Source of the DNA: Bradyrhizobium sp. 138
Lineage (GTDB): Bacteria; Pseudomonadota; Alphaproteobacteria; Rhizobiales; Xanthobacteraceae
Direction of reading: 5' to 3'
Assembly: GCF_023074075.1 (NCBI RefSeq)
Contig: NZ_JADPKT010000073.1
Span: forward strand, 1-64,000
Length of the DNA stretch: 64,000 nucleotides
Below the pieces are notes generated by a model that made no database searches, had not been told where the DNA came from, and saw only the letters and a list, made by a program, of their open reading frames with translations. A program made the position numbers and the translations under genes. Of this stretch, positions 7,493-15,817 are shown one piece after another; the stretch's first letter is position 1; each line of letters begins with the position of its first letter.

Positions 7493-9103
7493 TTAGTACA
7501 CGTCAGCCTGGAAACGGCCCGTCTTCTTGAGCTCGGCGACAAAGCTGACGGCCTCATCGGTCGAGCGCGCGCCGAACTGGGCGACGATGTCGACCAGCGC
7601 GCGCTCGACGTCCTTGGCCATGCGCTTGGCATCGCCGCAGATGTAGAGATGAGCGCCTTCGGCGAGCCAGGTCCAGACCTCGCGGCCGACCTCGCGCATG
7701 CGGTCCTGCACGTAAAACTTCTTCTCGCCGTCGCGCGACCAGGCCAGCGACATGCGCGTGAGCAGGCCCGAGGTCTTCATCGCATTGAGCTCATCCTGAT
7801 AGAAGAAGTCGCAGTCGCTGCGCTGATGGCCGAAGAACAGCCAGTTCTTGCCGGGCGCACCTGTCGCCTTGCGATCGAGAAGGAAAGCACGAAACGGCGC
7901 GATGCCGGTGCCGGGACCGATCATGATGATCGGCGTCTTCGGATCCTGCGGCAGGCCGAAGCCGTGCGCCTTCTGCACATAGACCTTGAGATTTTCGCCC
8001 TCATTGATGCGCTCGCCGAGGAAGGTCGAGGCGACACCGAGACGCTTGCGTTTGCCGACGACGTAACGCACCGAATCGACCGTCAGCGACAACTTTCCGG
8101 GCGTTGCATTGTGCGAGGACGAGATCGAATAGAGCCGCGGCTGGAGCGGCTCCAGCGCCTCGACGAAGGCCTCCGGATGCGGCCGCGTGCCGGAAAACTT
8201 CTGCAACGCCGCCATCACGTCGAGGGTGGCGGCATCGCCATCGGGATCCTCCCCCTGGGCCAGCGCCCGCGCCTTCTCGCGCGCCGCGCCACCGGTGATG
8301 AAGGAGATCAGCTCGAACAGCGTGTCGGGCGCCGGCGACAACGAGACGTCGTCGATCAGCACCTCGCGCAGCGTCTTGCCGTTGACCTTGGTGGTGTGGG
8401 AGGCGCCGAGCAGCGCGATGATCTGGTCGACGAGGCCGACATCGTTGCGCGCGAACACGCCAAAAGAGTCGCCGACGACGTAGTCGAGCTTGCTCTCGGA
8501 GAGGTCGAACTCGACGTGATAGGTTTCCTTCTCCGACTTTCCCTTGTTGAGCAGACGGCGCGACAGGAACGTCGCTGCAACAGGGTTGTCGCGGGAGCGG
8601 CCGGGCTCTGCGATCGTCACCGTCACGGCCGGCGCCGGCGCGTCCGGCTTGTCAGCCGCCTTGGCCGCCGGCGTCTTGTCGAGCTCCTCATACAGCGCCT
8701 TCAGCATCCGCGCAGTTTCCTTGCCGCCGGGAACGCACAGATTGAGCCGCGCTTCGCTACGGCCTGCGATCGCCTCCGAATAGTCGTGGCAATTGTAGCC
8801 GCACTGGCCGCAATCCTGCTGCGCCATCGCCGCCATCATCTTGCGGCGCACGGGACGGCCCTCGGCGAGCTTCATCCGCTCAGTGATCGGCATGGTCTGG
8901 TCGTGCCAGGGCGCTTCGCCGTCGTCACCGTCGCCGGCTGCGCCTTGCATGACCGCGGCGCCCTGCTCCGCCGACAGCGGCGCGGCGACGTCAGGCGACA
9001 GCAACCCGGCAAAGAATCCATTCAGCCAGGAGCGCTGCGCATCGGAGAACGGTGCGCTGGCGGGGATGATGTCGAGCCTGGGCGGAGGGGTGATCTGGTT
9101 CAT
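7493..9103 (-). CDS. CysJ-like NAD(P)H flavoprotein reductase with an N-terminal four-Cys Fe-S module
   Basis: 536 residues. Residues about 95-130 hold DCGQCGYNCHDYSEAI ... NLCVPGG, a C-x2-C-x4-C ... C-PGG pattern like the PF04060 4Fe-4S domain. From about residue 180 the protein is a CysJ/P450-reductase-type FAD domain followed by an NAD(P)-binding domain, with IIMIGPGTGIAPFRAFL, FFGHQRSDCDFFY and the CysJ-like ending KKTGRFQADVY. The FMN (flavodoxin) domain of true CysJ is absent. Its ATG overlaps the nirA stop (ATGA), so it is translated right after NirA and is most likely its electron donor, passing NAD(P)H electrons through FAD and the Fe-S centre. Automatic annotation would call it sulfite reductase alpha; a nitrite reductase partner fits the nasS/nasT context better. 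Sulfite as substrate remains possible. Confidence 0.85.
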   Translation of the reverse strand: MNQITPPPRLDIIPASAPFSDAQRSWLNGFFAGLLSPDVAAPLSAEQGAAVMQGAAGDGDDGEAPWHDQTMPITERMKLAEGRPVRRKMMAAMAQQDCGQCGYNCHDYSEAIAGRSEARLNLCVPGGKETARMLKALYEELDKTPAAKAADKPDAPAPAVTVTIAEPGRSRDNPVAATFLSRRLLNKGKSEKETYHVEFDLSESKLDYVVGDSFGVFARNDVGLVDQIIALLGASHTTKVNGKTLREVLIDDVSLSPAPDTLFELISFITGGAAREKARALAQGEDPDGDAATLDVMAALQKFSGTRPHPEAFVEALEPLQPRLYSISSSHNATPGKLSLTVDSVRYVVGKRKRLGVASTFLGERINEGENLKVYVQKAHGFGLPQDPKTPIIMIGPGTGIAPFRAFLLDRKATGAPGKNWLFFGHQRSDCDFFYQDELNAMKTSGLLTRMSLAWSRDGEKKFYVQDRMREVGREVWTWLAEGAHLYICGDAKRMAKDVERALVDIVAQFGARSTDEAVSFVAELKKTGRFQADVY

Positions 9104-10884
9104 GCGGACACCTGTGCATCGGCAAGCTTGCGCAGCGTTTCGCCGTCATGGCGGCGCGCGAAGGAGAGGAAGGTTTCGTCGGCAGACGCGCGATGGGCGA
9201 TGTAGGCCTTGAGCAGTCCTTCGACCGTTTTCGGCGCATCCTCGGCCTTGAGGTCGTGATAGACCTCCTGACCGACGTCGGCATCGGGGCCGAAGCCGCC
9301 GCCGGTGAAGAGGTGATAACCCTCGACCGTGTCGTCTTCGTTGACAGGCACGCGCGCACCGATCAGACCGATGTCGCTGATGTAGTGCTGCGCGCAGGAA
9401 TGGTGGCAGCCGGTGACGTGGATGTTGACCGGCTTGTCCATCGCGACGCGCGGCTCGCACCAGTCGCCGATCTCGGCGGCATGGCGCTTGGTATTCGCCG
9501 CGGCGAAGCGGCAGCCGGCATTGCCGGTGCAGGCGATCAGGCCGGCGCGGATGTGCGAGGCCTCGACCGCGAGCCCGATCTGCTTGATCGCCGCGATCGC
9601 AAGCTCGACGTTCTCGTCGCGCACGCCTGAAATCAACAGGTTCTGCCAGACCGTCAGCCGGATCTCGCCGTCGCCAAGATCACGCGAGACTTTGGCCAGG
9701 CCCCGCATCTGCTCGCTGGTAAGCTTGCCCAGCGTCAGCGACACGCCGATCCAGTTGAGGTCGTCCTGCTTCTGCTTGTGCACGCCGACATGAGCCATGC
9801 GGTCCGCCGCGGGACGCGGCGCGAACGCCTCCTCCGGCACACGCGTGAAAGGCGTCTTCAGCCGCTCCTCGACCAGCTTGAGGAAGCCGTCATGGCTCAT
9901 GGCGTCGAGCACGTATTTCAACCGCGCCTTGTTGCGGTTGGTGCGGTCGCCATGGTCGATGAACACGCGCACGATGGCGTCGGCAACGGCGGTCGCCTGC
10001 TCCGGTTTGACGATGATGCCGGAATATTTGGCAAAGTCCTTGTGGCCGGTGATGCCGCCGAGGCCGAGGCGGAACCAGACGCCCGGCTCGACGCCGAAAC
10101 CGTCCTTCACCTCATACGCCGTGAACGCGATGTCGTTGGTCTCCTCCAGCACCGCGATCTTGCCGGCGCCGTCGAAGGCGACGTTGAACTTGCGCGGCAG
10201 ACCGTAGAGCGAGCGGTCGTTGAGGATGTGGTAGTGCCATTCGCGCGCATAGGGCCGCGTGTCGATGATTTCCTGCGGATCGATGCCCGCCGTCGGCGTT
10301 CCCGTCACGTTGCGAATGTTGTCGGCGCCGGAGCCGCGCGAGCACAGGCCGAGTTCCTGGATACCCTCGAGCAGTTTGATCGCGTGCTTCGGCGGGATCT
10401 CGCGCAGCTGGAGATTGGCGCGCGTCGTGACGTGGCTGTACGGGCCGCAGAGTTCATCGGCGAGATCGGCAAGGCCTGACAGCTGCCAGTGCTTCATGAT
10501 GCCGTTCGGAATCCGCAGGCGGCTCATATAGGAGTCCTGCGTCGGGGCGACATAGAAGATGCCGTAATAGCGCCAGCGGAAATTGTCCGCCGGACTCGGC
10601 GGCGTGTTGTCGAGCGCCTGCTGGCGCAGCCGCGGATAGGCATCGAAGGGATGCTCGTCGCGCTTGAACTTCTCCTGGTCGGCGAGCTTCTTGCCGGACG
10701 CGATCACCTTGTCCTGCGCCTTGATGTGCACGGCGTCGGGACCAACAGGCTCGGCGTTCGCCTTGCCGCCGCCACCGCTGCCGAGGCCGCGTCCGACCTT
10801 GCTGATCTGCAGACCGGTCGTAAAACCTTCGAGATAGCGTTTCTGCTCGTCGGTAAAGTCGACTGCGAGCGTATCGATTTTCAT
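9100..10884 (-). CDS. nirA: NirA-type siroheme nitrite (or sulfite) reductase
   Basis: 594 residues from MKIDTLAVDFTDEQKRYLEG, the usual start of this family; the frame stays open upstream to 11082 but that part lies in the untranslated leader. Two ferredoxin-type half domains are seen (around RLRIPNGIMKHWQLSGLADL and later). The siroheme/4Fe-4S cysteines are CTGNAGC (C-x5-C) and GCHHSCAQ (C-x3-C) near residues 480-530. It reduces nitrite to ammonia in the cytoplasm. The nasS and nasT genes lie upstream on the same strand and the flavoprotein reductase follows with a 4-base overlap. An AGGAG lies about 14 bases before the ATG. The family also contains sulfite reductases; nitrite is preferred here because of the nitrate-sensing neighbours. 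Confidence 0.87.
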   Translation of the reverse strand: MKIDTLAVDFTDEQKRYLEGFTTGLQISKVGRGLGSGGGGKANAEPVGPDAVHIKAQDKVIASGKKLADQEKFKRDEHPFDAYPRLRQQALDNTPPSPADNFRWRYYGIFYVAPTQDSYMSRLRIPNGIMKHWQLSGLADLADELCGPYSHVTTRANLQLREIPPKHAIKLLEGIQELGLCSRGSGADNIRNVTGTPTAGIDPQEIIDTRPYAREWHYHILNDRSLYGLPRKFNVAFDGAGKIAVLEETNDIAFTAYEVKDGFGVEPGVWFRLGLGGITGHKDFAKYSGIIVKPEQATAVADAIVRVFIDHGDRTNRNKARLKYVLDAMSHDGFLKLVEERLKTPFTRVPEEAFAPRPAADRMAHVGVHKQKQDDLNWIGVSLTLGKLTSEQMRGLAKVSRDLGDGEIRLTVWQNLLISGVRDENVELAIAAIKQIGLAVEASHIRAGLIACTGNAGCRFAAANTKRHAAEIGDWCEPRVAMDKPVNIHVTGCHHSCAQHYISDIGLIGARVPVNEDDTVEGYHLFTGGGFGPDADVGQEVYHDLKAEDAPKTVEGLLKAYIAHRASADETFLSFARRHDGETLRKLADAQVSA

Positions 10885-10891
10885 GATCGGT

Positions 10892-11005
10892 AACGAAGCT
10901 CCTGCGGCCACCGGGGTGGCATCGACGGAATTGGCGAGACCCGCGAGGAACTGGGCTGGCCCCTGAGAGCCGGCTTCGCTACCCGACGGTCCGATCAGCT
11001 TCGTT
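10892..11005 (-). promoter_or_regulatory. Structured leader of nirA: possible SD-masking pairing and NasT target region
   Basis: In the minus-strand leader, AACGAAGCT (11005-10997) is exactly complementary to AGCTTCGTT (10900-10892), which begins inside the AGGAG SD of nirA. A small hairpin GCCAC-CCCG-GTGGC (10920-10907) stands just before the SD. ANTAR proteins such as NasT act on paired hairpins in leaders of nitrate genes; I could not identify a convincing two-hexaloop ANTAR motif by eye, so NasT binding here is inference. Confidence 0.4.
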
Positions 11006-11058
11006 GCTGCGGGACTTGGCTCAGCAGGCACCTGTGACAAGCTGGCCGCACTGCAACA

Positions 11059-11075
11059 TTCAAGTTGCGTGCCAG
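11059..11075 (-). promoter_or_regulatory. Sigma54-like promoter upstream of nirA
   Basis: On the minus strand the sequence reads CTGGCACG-CAAC-TTGAA, compared with the RpoN consensus TGGCACG-N4-TTGCA/T. Only the -12 C is replaced by A. It lies in the nasS-nirA gap, about 175 bases before the nirA start, facing it. Nitrogen-controlled transcription would suit the genes, but one mismatch falls in the important GC pair. Confidence 0.4.
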
Positions 11076-11221
11076 CTTCCATGAAATAAAAGATGTCGCG
11101 ATTTCAATATATTAGCAGCACCTCCGGAAAGTTCCGGTCCTGCCAAGGCTCATGAAATTCGAGCAGACAGCCCAAAATTTAGCCGATGATCGGAACTGCT
11201 CACAAATTACGCAGCAACGAA

Positions 11222-12385
11222 TCAGACCTTCCAGCGTCCGACGTCGAAGGCCTCAAGATGCCCCAAAATGTTGCCGGGATCGAATGCGGGACCGGCGAAT
11301 GCCCCGAACGCCGCGGGCGCCTGCTCGGGCGGCCGGCGGCCCAGGGCCGCATCGTAAAGGTCGGGCCTGAACACGGCCATCGCTGTCTTGACGCCCTCCG
11401 GAGTAAGCGCGGTCTGCCCCCAACGCACCATCTGCGCATAGAGCCAGGCGGCCTGGACCGGATCCGGGCGCCCTGCCTCCTCCCGTCCTACCAGGAGGTA
11501 GCGGCCGCTTTCGCGGAAGGTGCCATCAGGGGAAATCTTCAGGCGTCCGGTCAGGGTGCGCTGGATCACTTCGGCGTCGACGCCGATCCGCTCGGGCTGC
11601 GCCAGGATATGCGCCGCCTCGGTCCGGTTGTCCGGATGCTCAATGAACTCGGCGGCCTTCACGGCCGCGCGCACGAGGCGGGCGACCACATCCGGATTCT
11701 TGTCGGCCCAGACCTGGCGGACTGCCAGCACCTTCTCCGCTGCGCGGTCCAGAATGTCGGAGACGAAATGCAGGATATGGCCGATGCCGAGATCGACCGC
11801 GATCGAGTTCCAGGGCGCGCCGACGCAGAATGCATCGACATGGCCATTGGCGAGGCTGTCGACCATGTAGGGCGGCGGCAACACCACGAGGCGCACGTCC
11901 TCGTCGGGATCGACGCCGGCCGCGGCCATCCAGAACCTCAGTTGGTAATTGTGGGTCGAGAACGGGAAGGTCATGCCGAAGGTCAGCGGCTCGGCGCCGG
12001 CCTTGCGGCGCTTGGCAACGACCTTCGCCAACGCTTTCGCCGTGGCGAGCGGATCAAAACGGTCGCCCTCGATCTCCTCCATCAGCGACGCATGGAGCGC
12101 CGGCGACACCGTGATCGCGTTGCCGTTGATGCCGAGATTGAAGGGCGCGGCGATCGGCACCTTGACGTGGCCGAGCCCGAGTGAGGACGCGATCGCGACG
12201 GGCGCCAAGAGATGCGCCGCGTCGAACAGGCCGATATTGAGCTTGTCGCGGACGTTGGACCAGGAAACTTCGCGCACCAGCTCGACCTCGAGCCCCTCGG
12301 CGGCGGTGAACCCCTTGTCGACGGCAACGATGAGGGCTGCGGCATCGACCAGCGGAATGAACCCGATACGGAGGGGAGCAGTCAT
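11222..12385 (-). CDS. nasS: NasS-type nitrate-binding regulator (CmpA/NrtA family)
   Basis: 387 residues, starting MTAPLRIGFIPLVDAAALIVA without a signal peptide, so it is cytoplasmic, unlike the secreted NrtA/CmpA transport proteins. Family features include DKGFTAAEGLEVELVREVSW, FNLGINGNAITVS and ANGHVDAFCVGAPWNSIAV. NasS binds NasT when nitrate is absent and releases it when nitrate binds. Its ATG overlaps the nasT stop as ATGA, a strong sign that the two proteins are made together. nirA follows about 340 bases downstream. Confidence 0.87.
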   Translation of the reverse strand: MTAPLRIGFIPLVDAAALIVAVDKGFTAAEGLEVELVREVSWSNVRDKLNIGLFDAAHLLAPVAIASSLGLGHVKVPIAAPFNLGINGNAITVSPALHASLMEEIEGDRFDPLATAKALAKVVAKRRKAGAEPLTFGMTFPFSTHNYQLRFWMAAAGVDPDEDVRLVVLPPPYMVDSLANGHVDAFCVGAPWNSIAVDLGIGHILHFVSDILDRAAEKVLAVRQVWADKNPDVVARLVRAAVKAAEFIEHPDNRTEAAHILAQPERIGVDAEVIQRTLTGRLKISPDGTFRESGRYLLVGREEAGRPDPVQAAWLYAQMVRWGQTALTPEGVKTAMAVFRPDLYDAALGRRPPEQAPAAFGAFAGPAFDPGNILGHLEAFDVGRWKV

Positions 12386-12972
12386 TTCAGCATCTCCGAC
12401 GCGGTGATGATCGACTGCGCGATCTCGCCGATTTTCTTCTTCTCGCGCATCGCGGTGGAGCGCAGCAGCACATAGGCCTCGTCCTCGGTCAGGCCCTTCA
12501 CCTTCATCAGGATGCCCTTGGCGCGTTCGATGATCTTGCGGTCCTCGAGCTGCGATTTGGTGCGCTCCAGTTCCTCCTGGAGCTTGGCAAAGGCATTGAA
12601 GCGGGACACGCAGAGGTCGAGGATCGGCTTGATACGCTCCTTCTTCAACCCATCGACGATATAGGCCGATACCCCCGCCTCGACCGAGGCCTGGATCGAG
12701 GCGGAATCGCTCTGGTCGACGAACATGGCGATCGGCCGTTTCACGGCGCGGCTGACCTGGAACATCGCCTCCAGCACGTCGCGGCTGGGGTTCTCAAGAT
12801 CGATCAGGATGATGTCGGGGTCCACCGCGTAAATACGGGCAAGCAGGCTCTGCATCTCGCGAATATGGACGACCTGCGTGAATCCGGCCTCCCGCAATCC
12901 CTCCTCCAGGATCGCAGCCCGGATAGGGCTTTCGTCGACGATTACGATTTTGGGCGACTGTTCGGCGCTCAT
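12382..12972 (-). CDS. nasT: NasT ANTAR-type antitermination regulator
   Basis: 196 residues. Residues 1-120 are a receiver-like domain (IVIVDESPIRAAILEEGL; the pocket is atypical). Residues about 125-190 are an ANTAR RNA-binding domain: KSQLEDRKIIERAKGILM then LTEDEAYVLLRSTAMREKKK and IGEIAQSII. NasT prevents transcription termination in leaders of nitrate assimilation genes when released from NasS. Its partner nasS overlaps it by 4 bases and nirA lies just beyond. No clear SD precedes the ATG. The gene is divergent from rimO. Confidence 0.88.
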   Translation of the reverse strand: MSAEQSPKIVIVDESPIRAAILEEGLREAGFTQVVHIREMQSLLARIYAVDPDIILIDLENPSRDVLEAMFQVSRAVKRPIAMFVDQSDSASIQASVEAGVSAYIVDGLKKERIKPILDLCVSRFNAFAKLQEELERTKSQLEDRKIIERAKGILMKVKGLTEDEAYVLLRSTAMREKKKIGEIAQSIITASEMLK

Positions 12973-13082
12973 GGCTCACTCACGGCAGGTGATTCATCCA
13001 TAGCACGCCCGAACGCCCTGCAAAGGGTTGTAATTGTGAGCAATTGGGACTAGCTCAGGCCGGTCAATCAGGCAGATCAGAT

Positions 13083-14408
13083 ATGGATCAGACGGCTGCG
13101 CCCAAGGTCAGCTTCGTGTCGCTCGGGTGTCCCAAGGCATTGGTGGATTCCGAGCGTATCATCACGCGCCTGCGCGCCGAGGGCTACGAGCTCGCCCGCA
13201 AGCATGACGGGGCCGACATCGTCATCGTCAACACCTGCGGCTTCCTCGACAGCGCCAAGCAGGAATCGCTCTCGGCGATCGGCGAGGCCATGGCCGAGAA
13301 CGGCAAGGTGATCGTAACGGGCTGCATGGGCGCGGAACCCGAGCAGATCGAGCAGGCCTATCCCGGCGTGCTCTCCATCACCGGCCCGCAGCAATATGAG
13401 AGCGTGCTCGACGCCGTGCACCGCGCATTGCCGCCCGCCCACAATCCGCACGTGGACCTGGTGCCGCCGCAGGGCATCAAGCTGACGCCGCGCCACTACG
13501 CGTACTTGAAGATCTCCGAGGGCTGCAACAACCGCTGCACTTTCTGCATCATCCCGAAGCTGCGCGGCGACCTGGTCTCGCGTCCGGCCAACGACGTGCT
13601 GCGCGAAGCTGAACGCCTGGTCGGTGCCGGCGTCAAGGAATTGCTGGTGATCTCGCAGGACACCTCGGCCTACGGCGTCGATCTCAAATATGCCGAGAGC
13701 CCCTGGAAGGACCGCCAGGTCCGCGCCAAATTCCTCGATCTCGCGCGCGAGCTCGGCGAGCTCGGCGCCTGGGTGCGGCTGCAATATGTCTACCCCTACC
13801 CGCATGTCGACGAGGTCATCGCACTGATGACGCAAGGCACGGTGCTGCCCTATCTCGACATCCCGTTCCAGCATGCGAGCCCCGAGGTGCTGAAGGCGAT
13901 GAAGCGTCCGGCGGCGCAGGACAAGACGCTGGCGCGGATCAAGCGCTGGCGCGAGGAATGTCCGGATCTCGCTTTGCGTTCCACTTTCATCGTCGGCTTC
14001 CCCGGCGAGACCGACGCCGACTTCGCTTATCTGCTCGACTGGCTGGACGAAGCCGAGATCGACCGCCTCGGCTGCTTCAAATACGAGCCGGTGGCCGGCG
14101 CCACATCGAATGCGATCGAGAACCCCGTGCCGGAAGAGGTCAAGCAGGAGCGCTACAACGCGCTGATGGCCCGCCAGCAGAAGATCTCCGTACGACGACT
14201 CAAGCGCAAGGTCGGCACGCGCCAGCAGATCATCATCGACGAGGTCGGCCCGACCGTAGCAAAAGGTCGCTCCAAGGCCGATGCGCCGGAGATCGACGGC
14301 GCGGTCTATCTCTCCAGCCGCCGTCCCTTGCGCGTCGGCGAGATCGTCACCGCGAAGATCGAGCGCGCAGACCAGTACGACCTGCACGGCAGCGTCGCGG
14401 GGTTCTGA
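13083..14408 (+). CDS. rimO: Ribosomal protein uS12 methylthiotransferase RimO
   Basis: 441 residues from MDQTAAPKVSFVSLGCPKAL; an upstream in-frame ATG at 13044 gives a tail unlike the family. An N-terminal UPF0004 domain has the cluster cysteines in SLGCPKALVDSE, VNTCGFLDSAK and VTGCMGAEPEQI. A radical SAM domain has EGCNNRCTFCIIPKLRG near residue 150, and a C-terminal TRAM domain follows. It methylthiolates Asp89 of S12 in the ribosome. The SLGCPKALVDSE signature separates RimO from the tRNA enzyme MiaB. It stands as a single gene, followed by a palindromic repeat. Confidence 0.95.
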   Translation: MDQTAAPKVSFVSLGCPKALVDSERIITRLRAEGYELARKHDGADIVIVNTCGFLDSAKQESLSAIGEAMAENGKVIVTGCMGAEPEQIEQAYPGVLSITGPQQYESVLDAVHRALPPAHNPHVDLVPPQGIKLTPRHYAYLKISEGCNNRCTFCIIPKLRGDLVSRPANDVLREAERLVGAGVKELLVISQDTSAYGVDLKYAESPWKDRQVRAKFLDLARELGELGAWVRLQYVYPYPHVDEVIALMTQGTVLPYLDIPFQHASPEVLKAMKRPAAQDKTLARIKRWREECPDLALRSTFIVGFPGETDADFAYLLDWLDEAEIDRLGCFKYEPVAGATSNAIENPVPEEVKQERYNALMARQQKISVRRLKRKVGTRQQIIIDEVGPTVAKGRSKADAPEIDGAVYLSSRRPLRVGEIVTAKIERADQYDLHGSVAGF

Positions 14409-14413
14409 GGCCC

Positions 14414-14530
14414 CGTCGTTGCGAGTAGCTCGCGACAAAATTGCGAAGCAATTTTGCGCTGATGCGACGAAGCAATCCAGAATGCCTCCTTAGTGGCAGT
14501 CTGGATTGCTTCGCTACGCTCGCAATGACG
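14414..14530. repeat. Palindromic repeat, type C (CATTGCGAGC / GAAGCAATCCAGA), copy 1
   Basis: The arms CGAAGCAATCCAGA and TCTGGATTGCTTCG flank a short loop, with an outer part ending CGCTCGCAATGACG. The left outer arm is degenerate (CGTCGTTGCGAGTAGCTCGC) and contains an extra small hairpin, AAAATTGCGAAGCAATTTT. It lies in the convergent gap between rimO and the next gene. A cleaner copy is at 34561. Confidence 0.85.
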
Positions 14531-14542
14531 GTGTGGATGCAG

Positions 14543-15484
14543 CTAGGCCAGCCATTTCGGCACCCAGCGCTCCGGGCGCGGGGCACGGGCAAGATCGGCT
14601 GTCGCCTCGGCTAGCAACGCCGGCTCGCCGTCGATGGTCGGGCGTACATCATATTCGAAGTTCGGCATGATTCGGCCGTCCGCATGGAGCCCGAAATGCA
14701 TCGCGTACCACAGTCCAAGTTCGGGCTGCGCTTTGCGCATCTCCTCGCGTAGATCGCGCAGCAGGGATTCGATCGAAGCGGCTTCCTCGAACGGCTGGGG
14801 CCCGCGCGAGAGCACGCACGCCTCGTACTGCTTGCCGACGATCGCGACCTCGAAGCGGGTCTGGTCCCAGGGTTTCTTGCCCCTGGGCAGATGCGCGGCC
14901 AACCGCCAGCCGAGCTCGGCCATCAGCCGGTGATTGGCCCAGTAGTCCTCGCGATCCCGGCTCCATTTTTCCACGAAGCCGCGGAAGTCGGGCAGCTCCG
15001 ACGAAGTTTCCTCGAGCATCGTCGGCTCTCCATGCGGCCGTCCAGCGAGCCACTGCGCGAGCTCGACCGTCTGGCACTCGACCTCGTCATGCGGCTTGAG
15101 ATCGCTCCAGGCATTGTCGAATTGTTGCGACGTCAGCTTGGCGAGCAGACCATCGAGGCTCGGCGCCAGCAATTCGTAATCACCCTCGGAGCCCAGCCCC
15201 ACGATCGGTGGATTGTCGCGGTCGAGGCCTGCGCCGTACCAGCCGCCGACGGCCGAGCCATCCGGCAGCCGCATGAACAGCGAAAACCTGTCCCGCAAGG
15301 GACTGCCGTCGATGATCGGCGCGTGATCGGAGAACTGGCCCTGCAAGGAGAAGCAGCCGACGCTGCCCCAGGGCCGCCCCTTGAGCCAGGCGGCAAAGTC
15401 GACCAGCAGCGGCGGCGCGTCGACACCCGGCGGAAACGCGCCACGAATGCTGTCGAGGTCGATCGGGTACGGCGTGTCGGACAA
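14543..15484 (-). CDS. Orphan protein with possible immunity-protein (YezG/DUF600-like) C-terminus
   Basis: A 313-residue soluble protein that I do not recognise with certainty. The N-terminal half is acidic with WLKGRPWGSVGCFSL, LFMRLPDGSAVGGWYG and VGLGSEGDYELLAPSL, reminiscent of SMI1/KNR4 (SUKH) proteins that act as toxin immunity or cell-wall-related factors. The C-terminal part has ESLLRDLREEMRKAQPELG and WYAMHFGLHADGRIMPNFEY, which recalls DUF600/YezG-type antitoxins (a long helix followed by a DGxxxxxFxYD strand). No toxin gene is adjacent. Both resemblances are weak and read by eye. The gene is flanked by the type C repeat and the argD leader region. Confidence 0.6.
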   Translation of the reverse strand: MSDTPYPIDLDSIRGAFPPGVDAPPLLVDFAAWLKGRPWGSVGCFSLQGQFSDHAPIIDGSPLRDRFSLFMRLPDGSAVGGWYGAGLDRDNPPIVGLGSEGDYELLAPSLDGLLAKLTSQQFDNAWSDLKPHDEVECQTVELAQWLAGRPHGEPTMLEETSSELPDFRGFVEKWSRDREDYWANHRLMAELGWRLAAHLPRGKKPWDQTRFEVAIVGKQYEACVLSRGPQPFEEAASIESLLRDLREEMRKAQPELGLWYAMHFGLHADGRIMPNFEYDVRPTIDGEPALLAEATADLARAPRPERWVPKWLA

Positions 15485-15686
15485 GGCTGCAAACTGTTTT
15501 GGTTGGTCCCGCCCCTCTTGGTCTGAACCGTCATGCGTTCGGTTCGAACCATTTCGCGTCCTTAGATCACAAACGCGCCAGAGGCGCGATGGTTTCCGAC
15601 CGGACGTTCATCACGTTGCGAATGACATCCGCCCATCACGCCGCCGCCTCCGGCACACGCCGAACGAGTGTTTCGCAACTGTCCGC

Positions 15687-15715
15687 TTGACAAGTCCTGT
15701 CATTCGGCTGTACGG
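15687..15715 (+). promoter_or_regulatory. Candidate promoter of the argD leader
   Basis: TTGACA (15687-15692) matches the -35 consensus exactly. After 17 bases comes GTACGG (15710-15715) as a poor -10. If correct, transcription would begin only a few bases before the ATG at 15725, so the leader ORF would be read from an almost leaderless transcript. Confidence 0.4.
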
Positions 15716-15724
15716 ACGCGCCCC

Positions 15725-15817
15725 ATGATCAACGCTCGGATCCACCTGCGCACCGAAATGCTCCGTCGTCGCTCCCGCGACGATGAGAGGGTGCGCCATG
15801 TCCGACGACGCCGCTGA
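15725..15817 (+). CDS. Arg-rich leader peptide upstream of argD (candidate)
   Basis: A 30-codon ORF, MINARIHLRTEMLRRR followed by SRDDERVRHVRRRR. It has 12 Arg codons, including three in a row at 15764-15772 and four in a row just before the stop. A terminator hairpin follows about 30 bases after the stop and argD (arginine biosynthesis) lies beyond. This is the layout of an amino-acid leader peptide whose stalled ribosome controls attenuation. A start SD is not evident. An overlapping alternative ORF (15798-15836, MSDDAAELLKFS) has a better SD (AGAGGG) but no Arg. Arg-rich frames are common in GC-rich DNA, so translation is a hypothesis. Confidence 0.45.
   Translation: MINARIHLRTEMLRRRSRDDERVRHVRRRR

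Noticed and set aside
10885..11082. N-terminal extension of NirA from ATG 11082 (66 extra residues)
   Set aside because: The family start is at MKIDTLAVDF (10884). The extension is low-complexity, overlaps the sigma54-like site and the paired leader elements, and has no SD.
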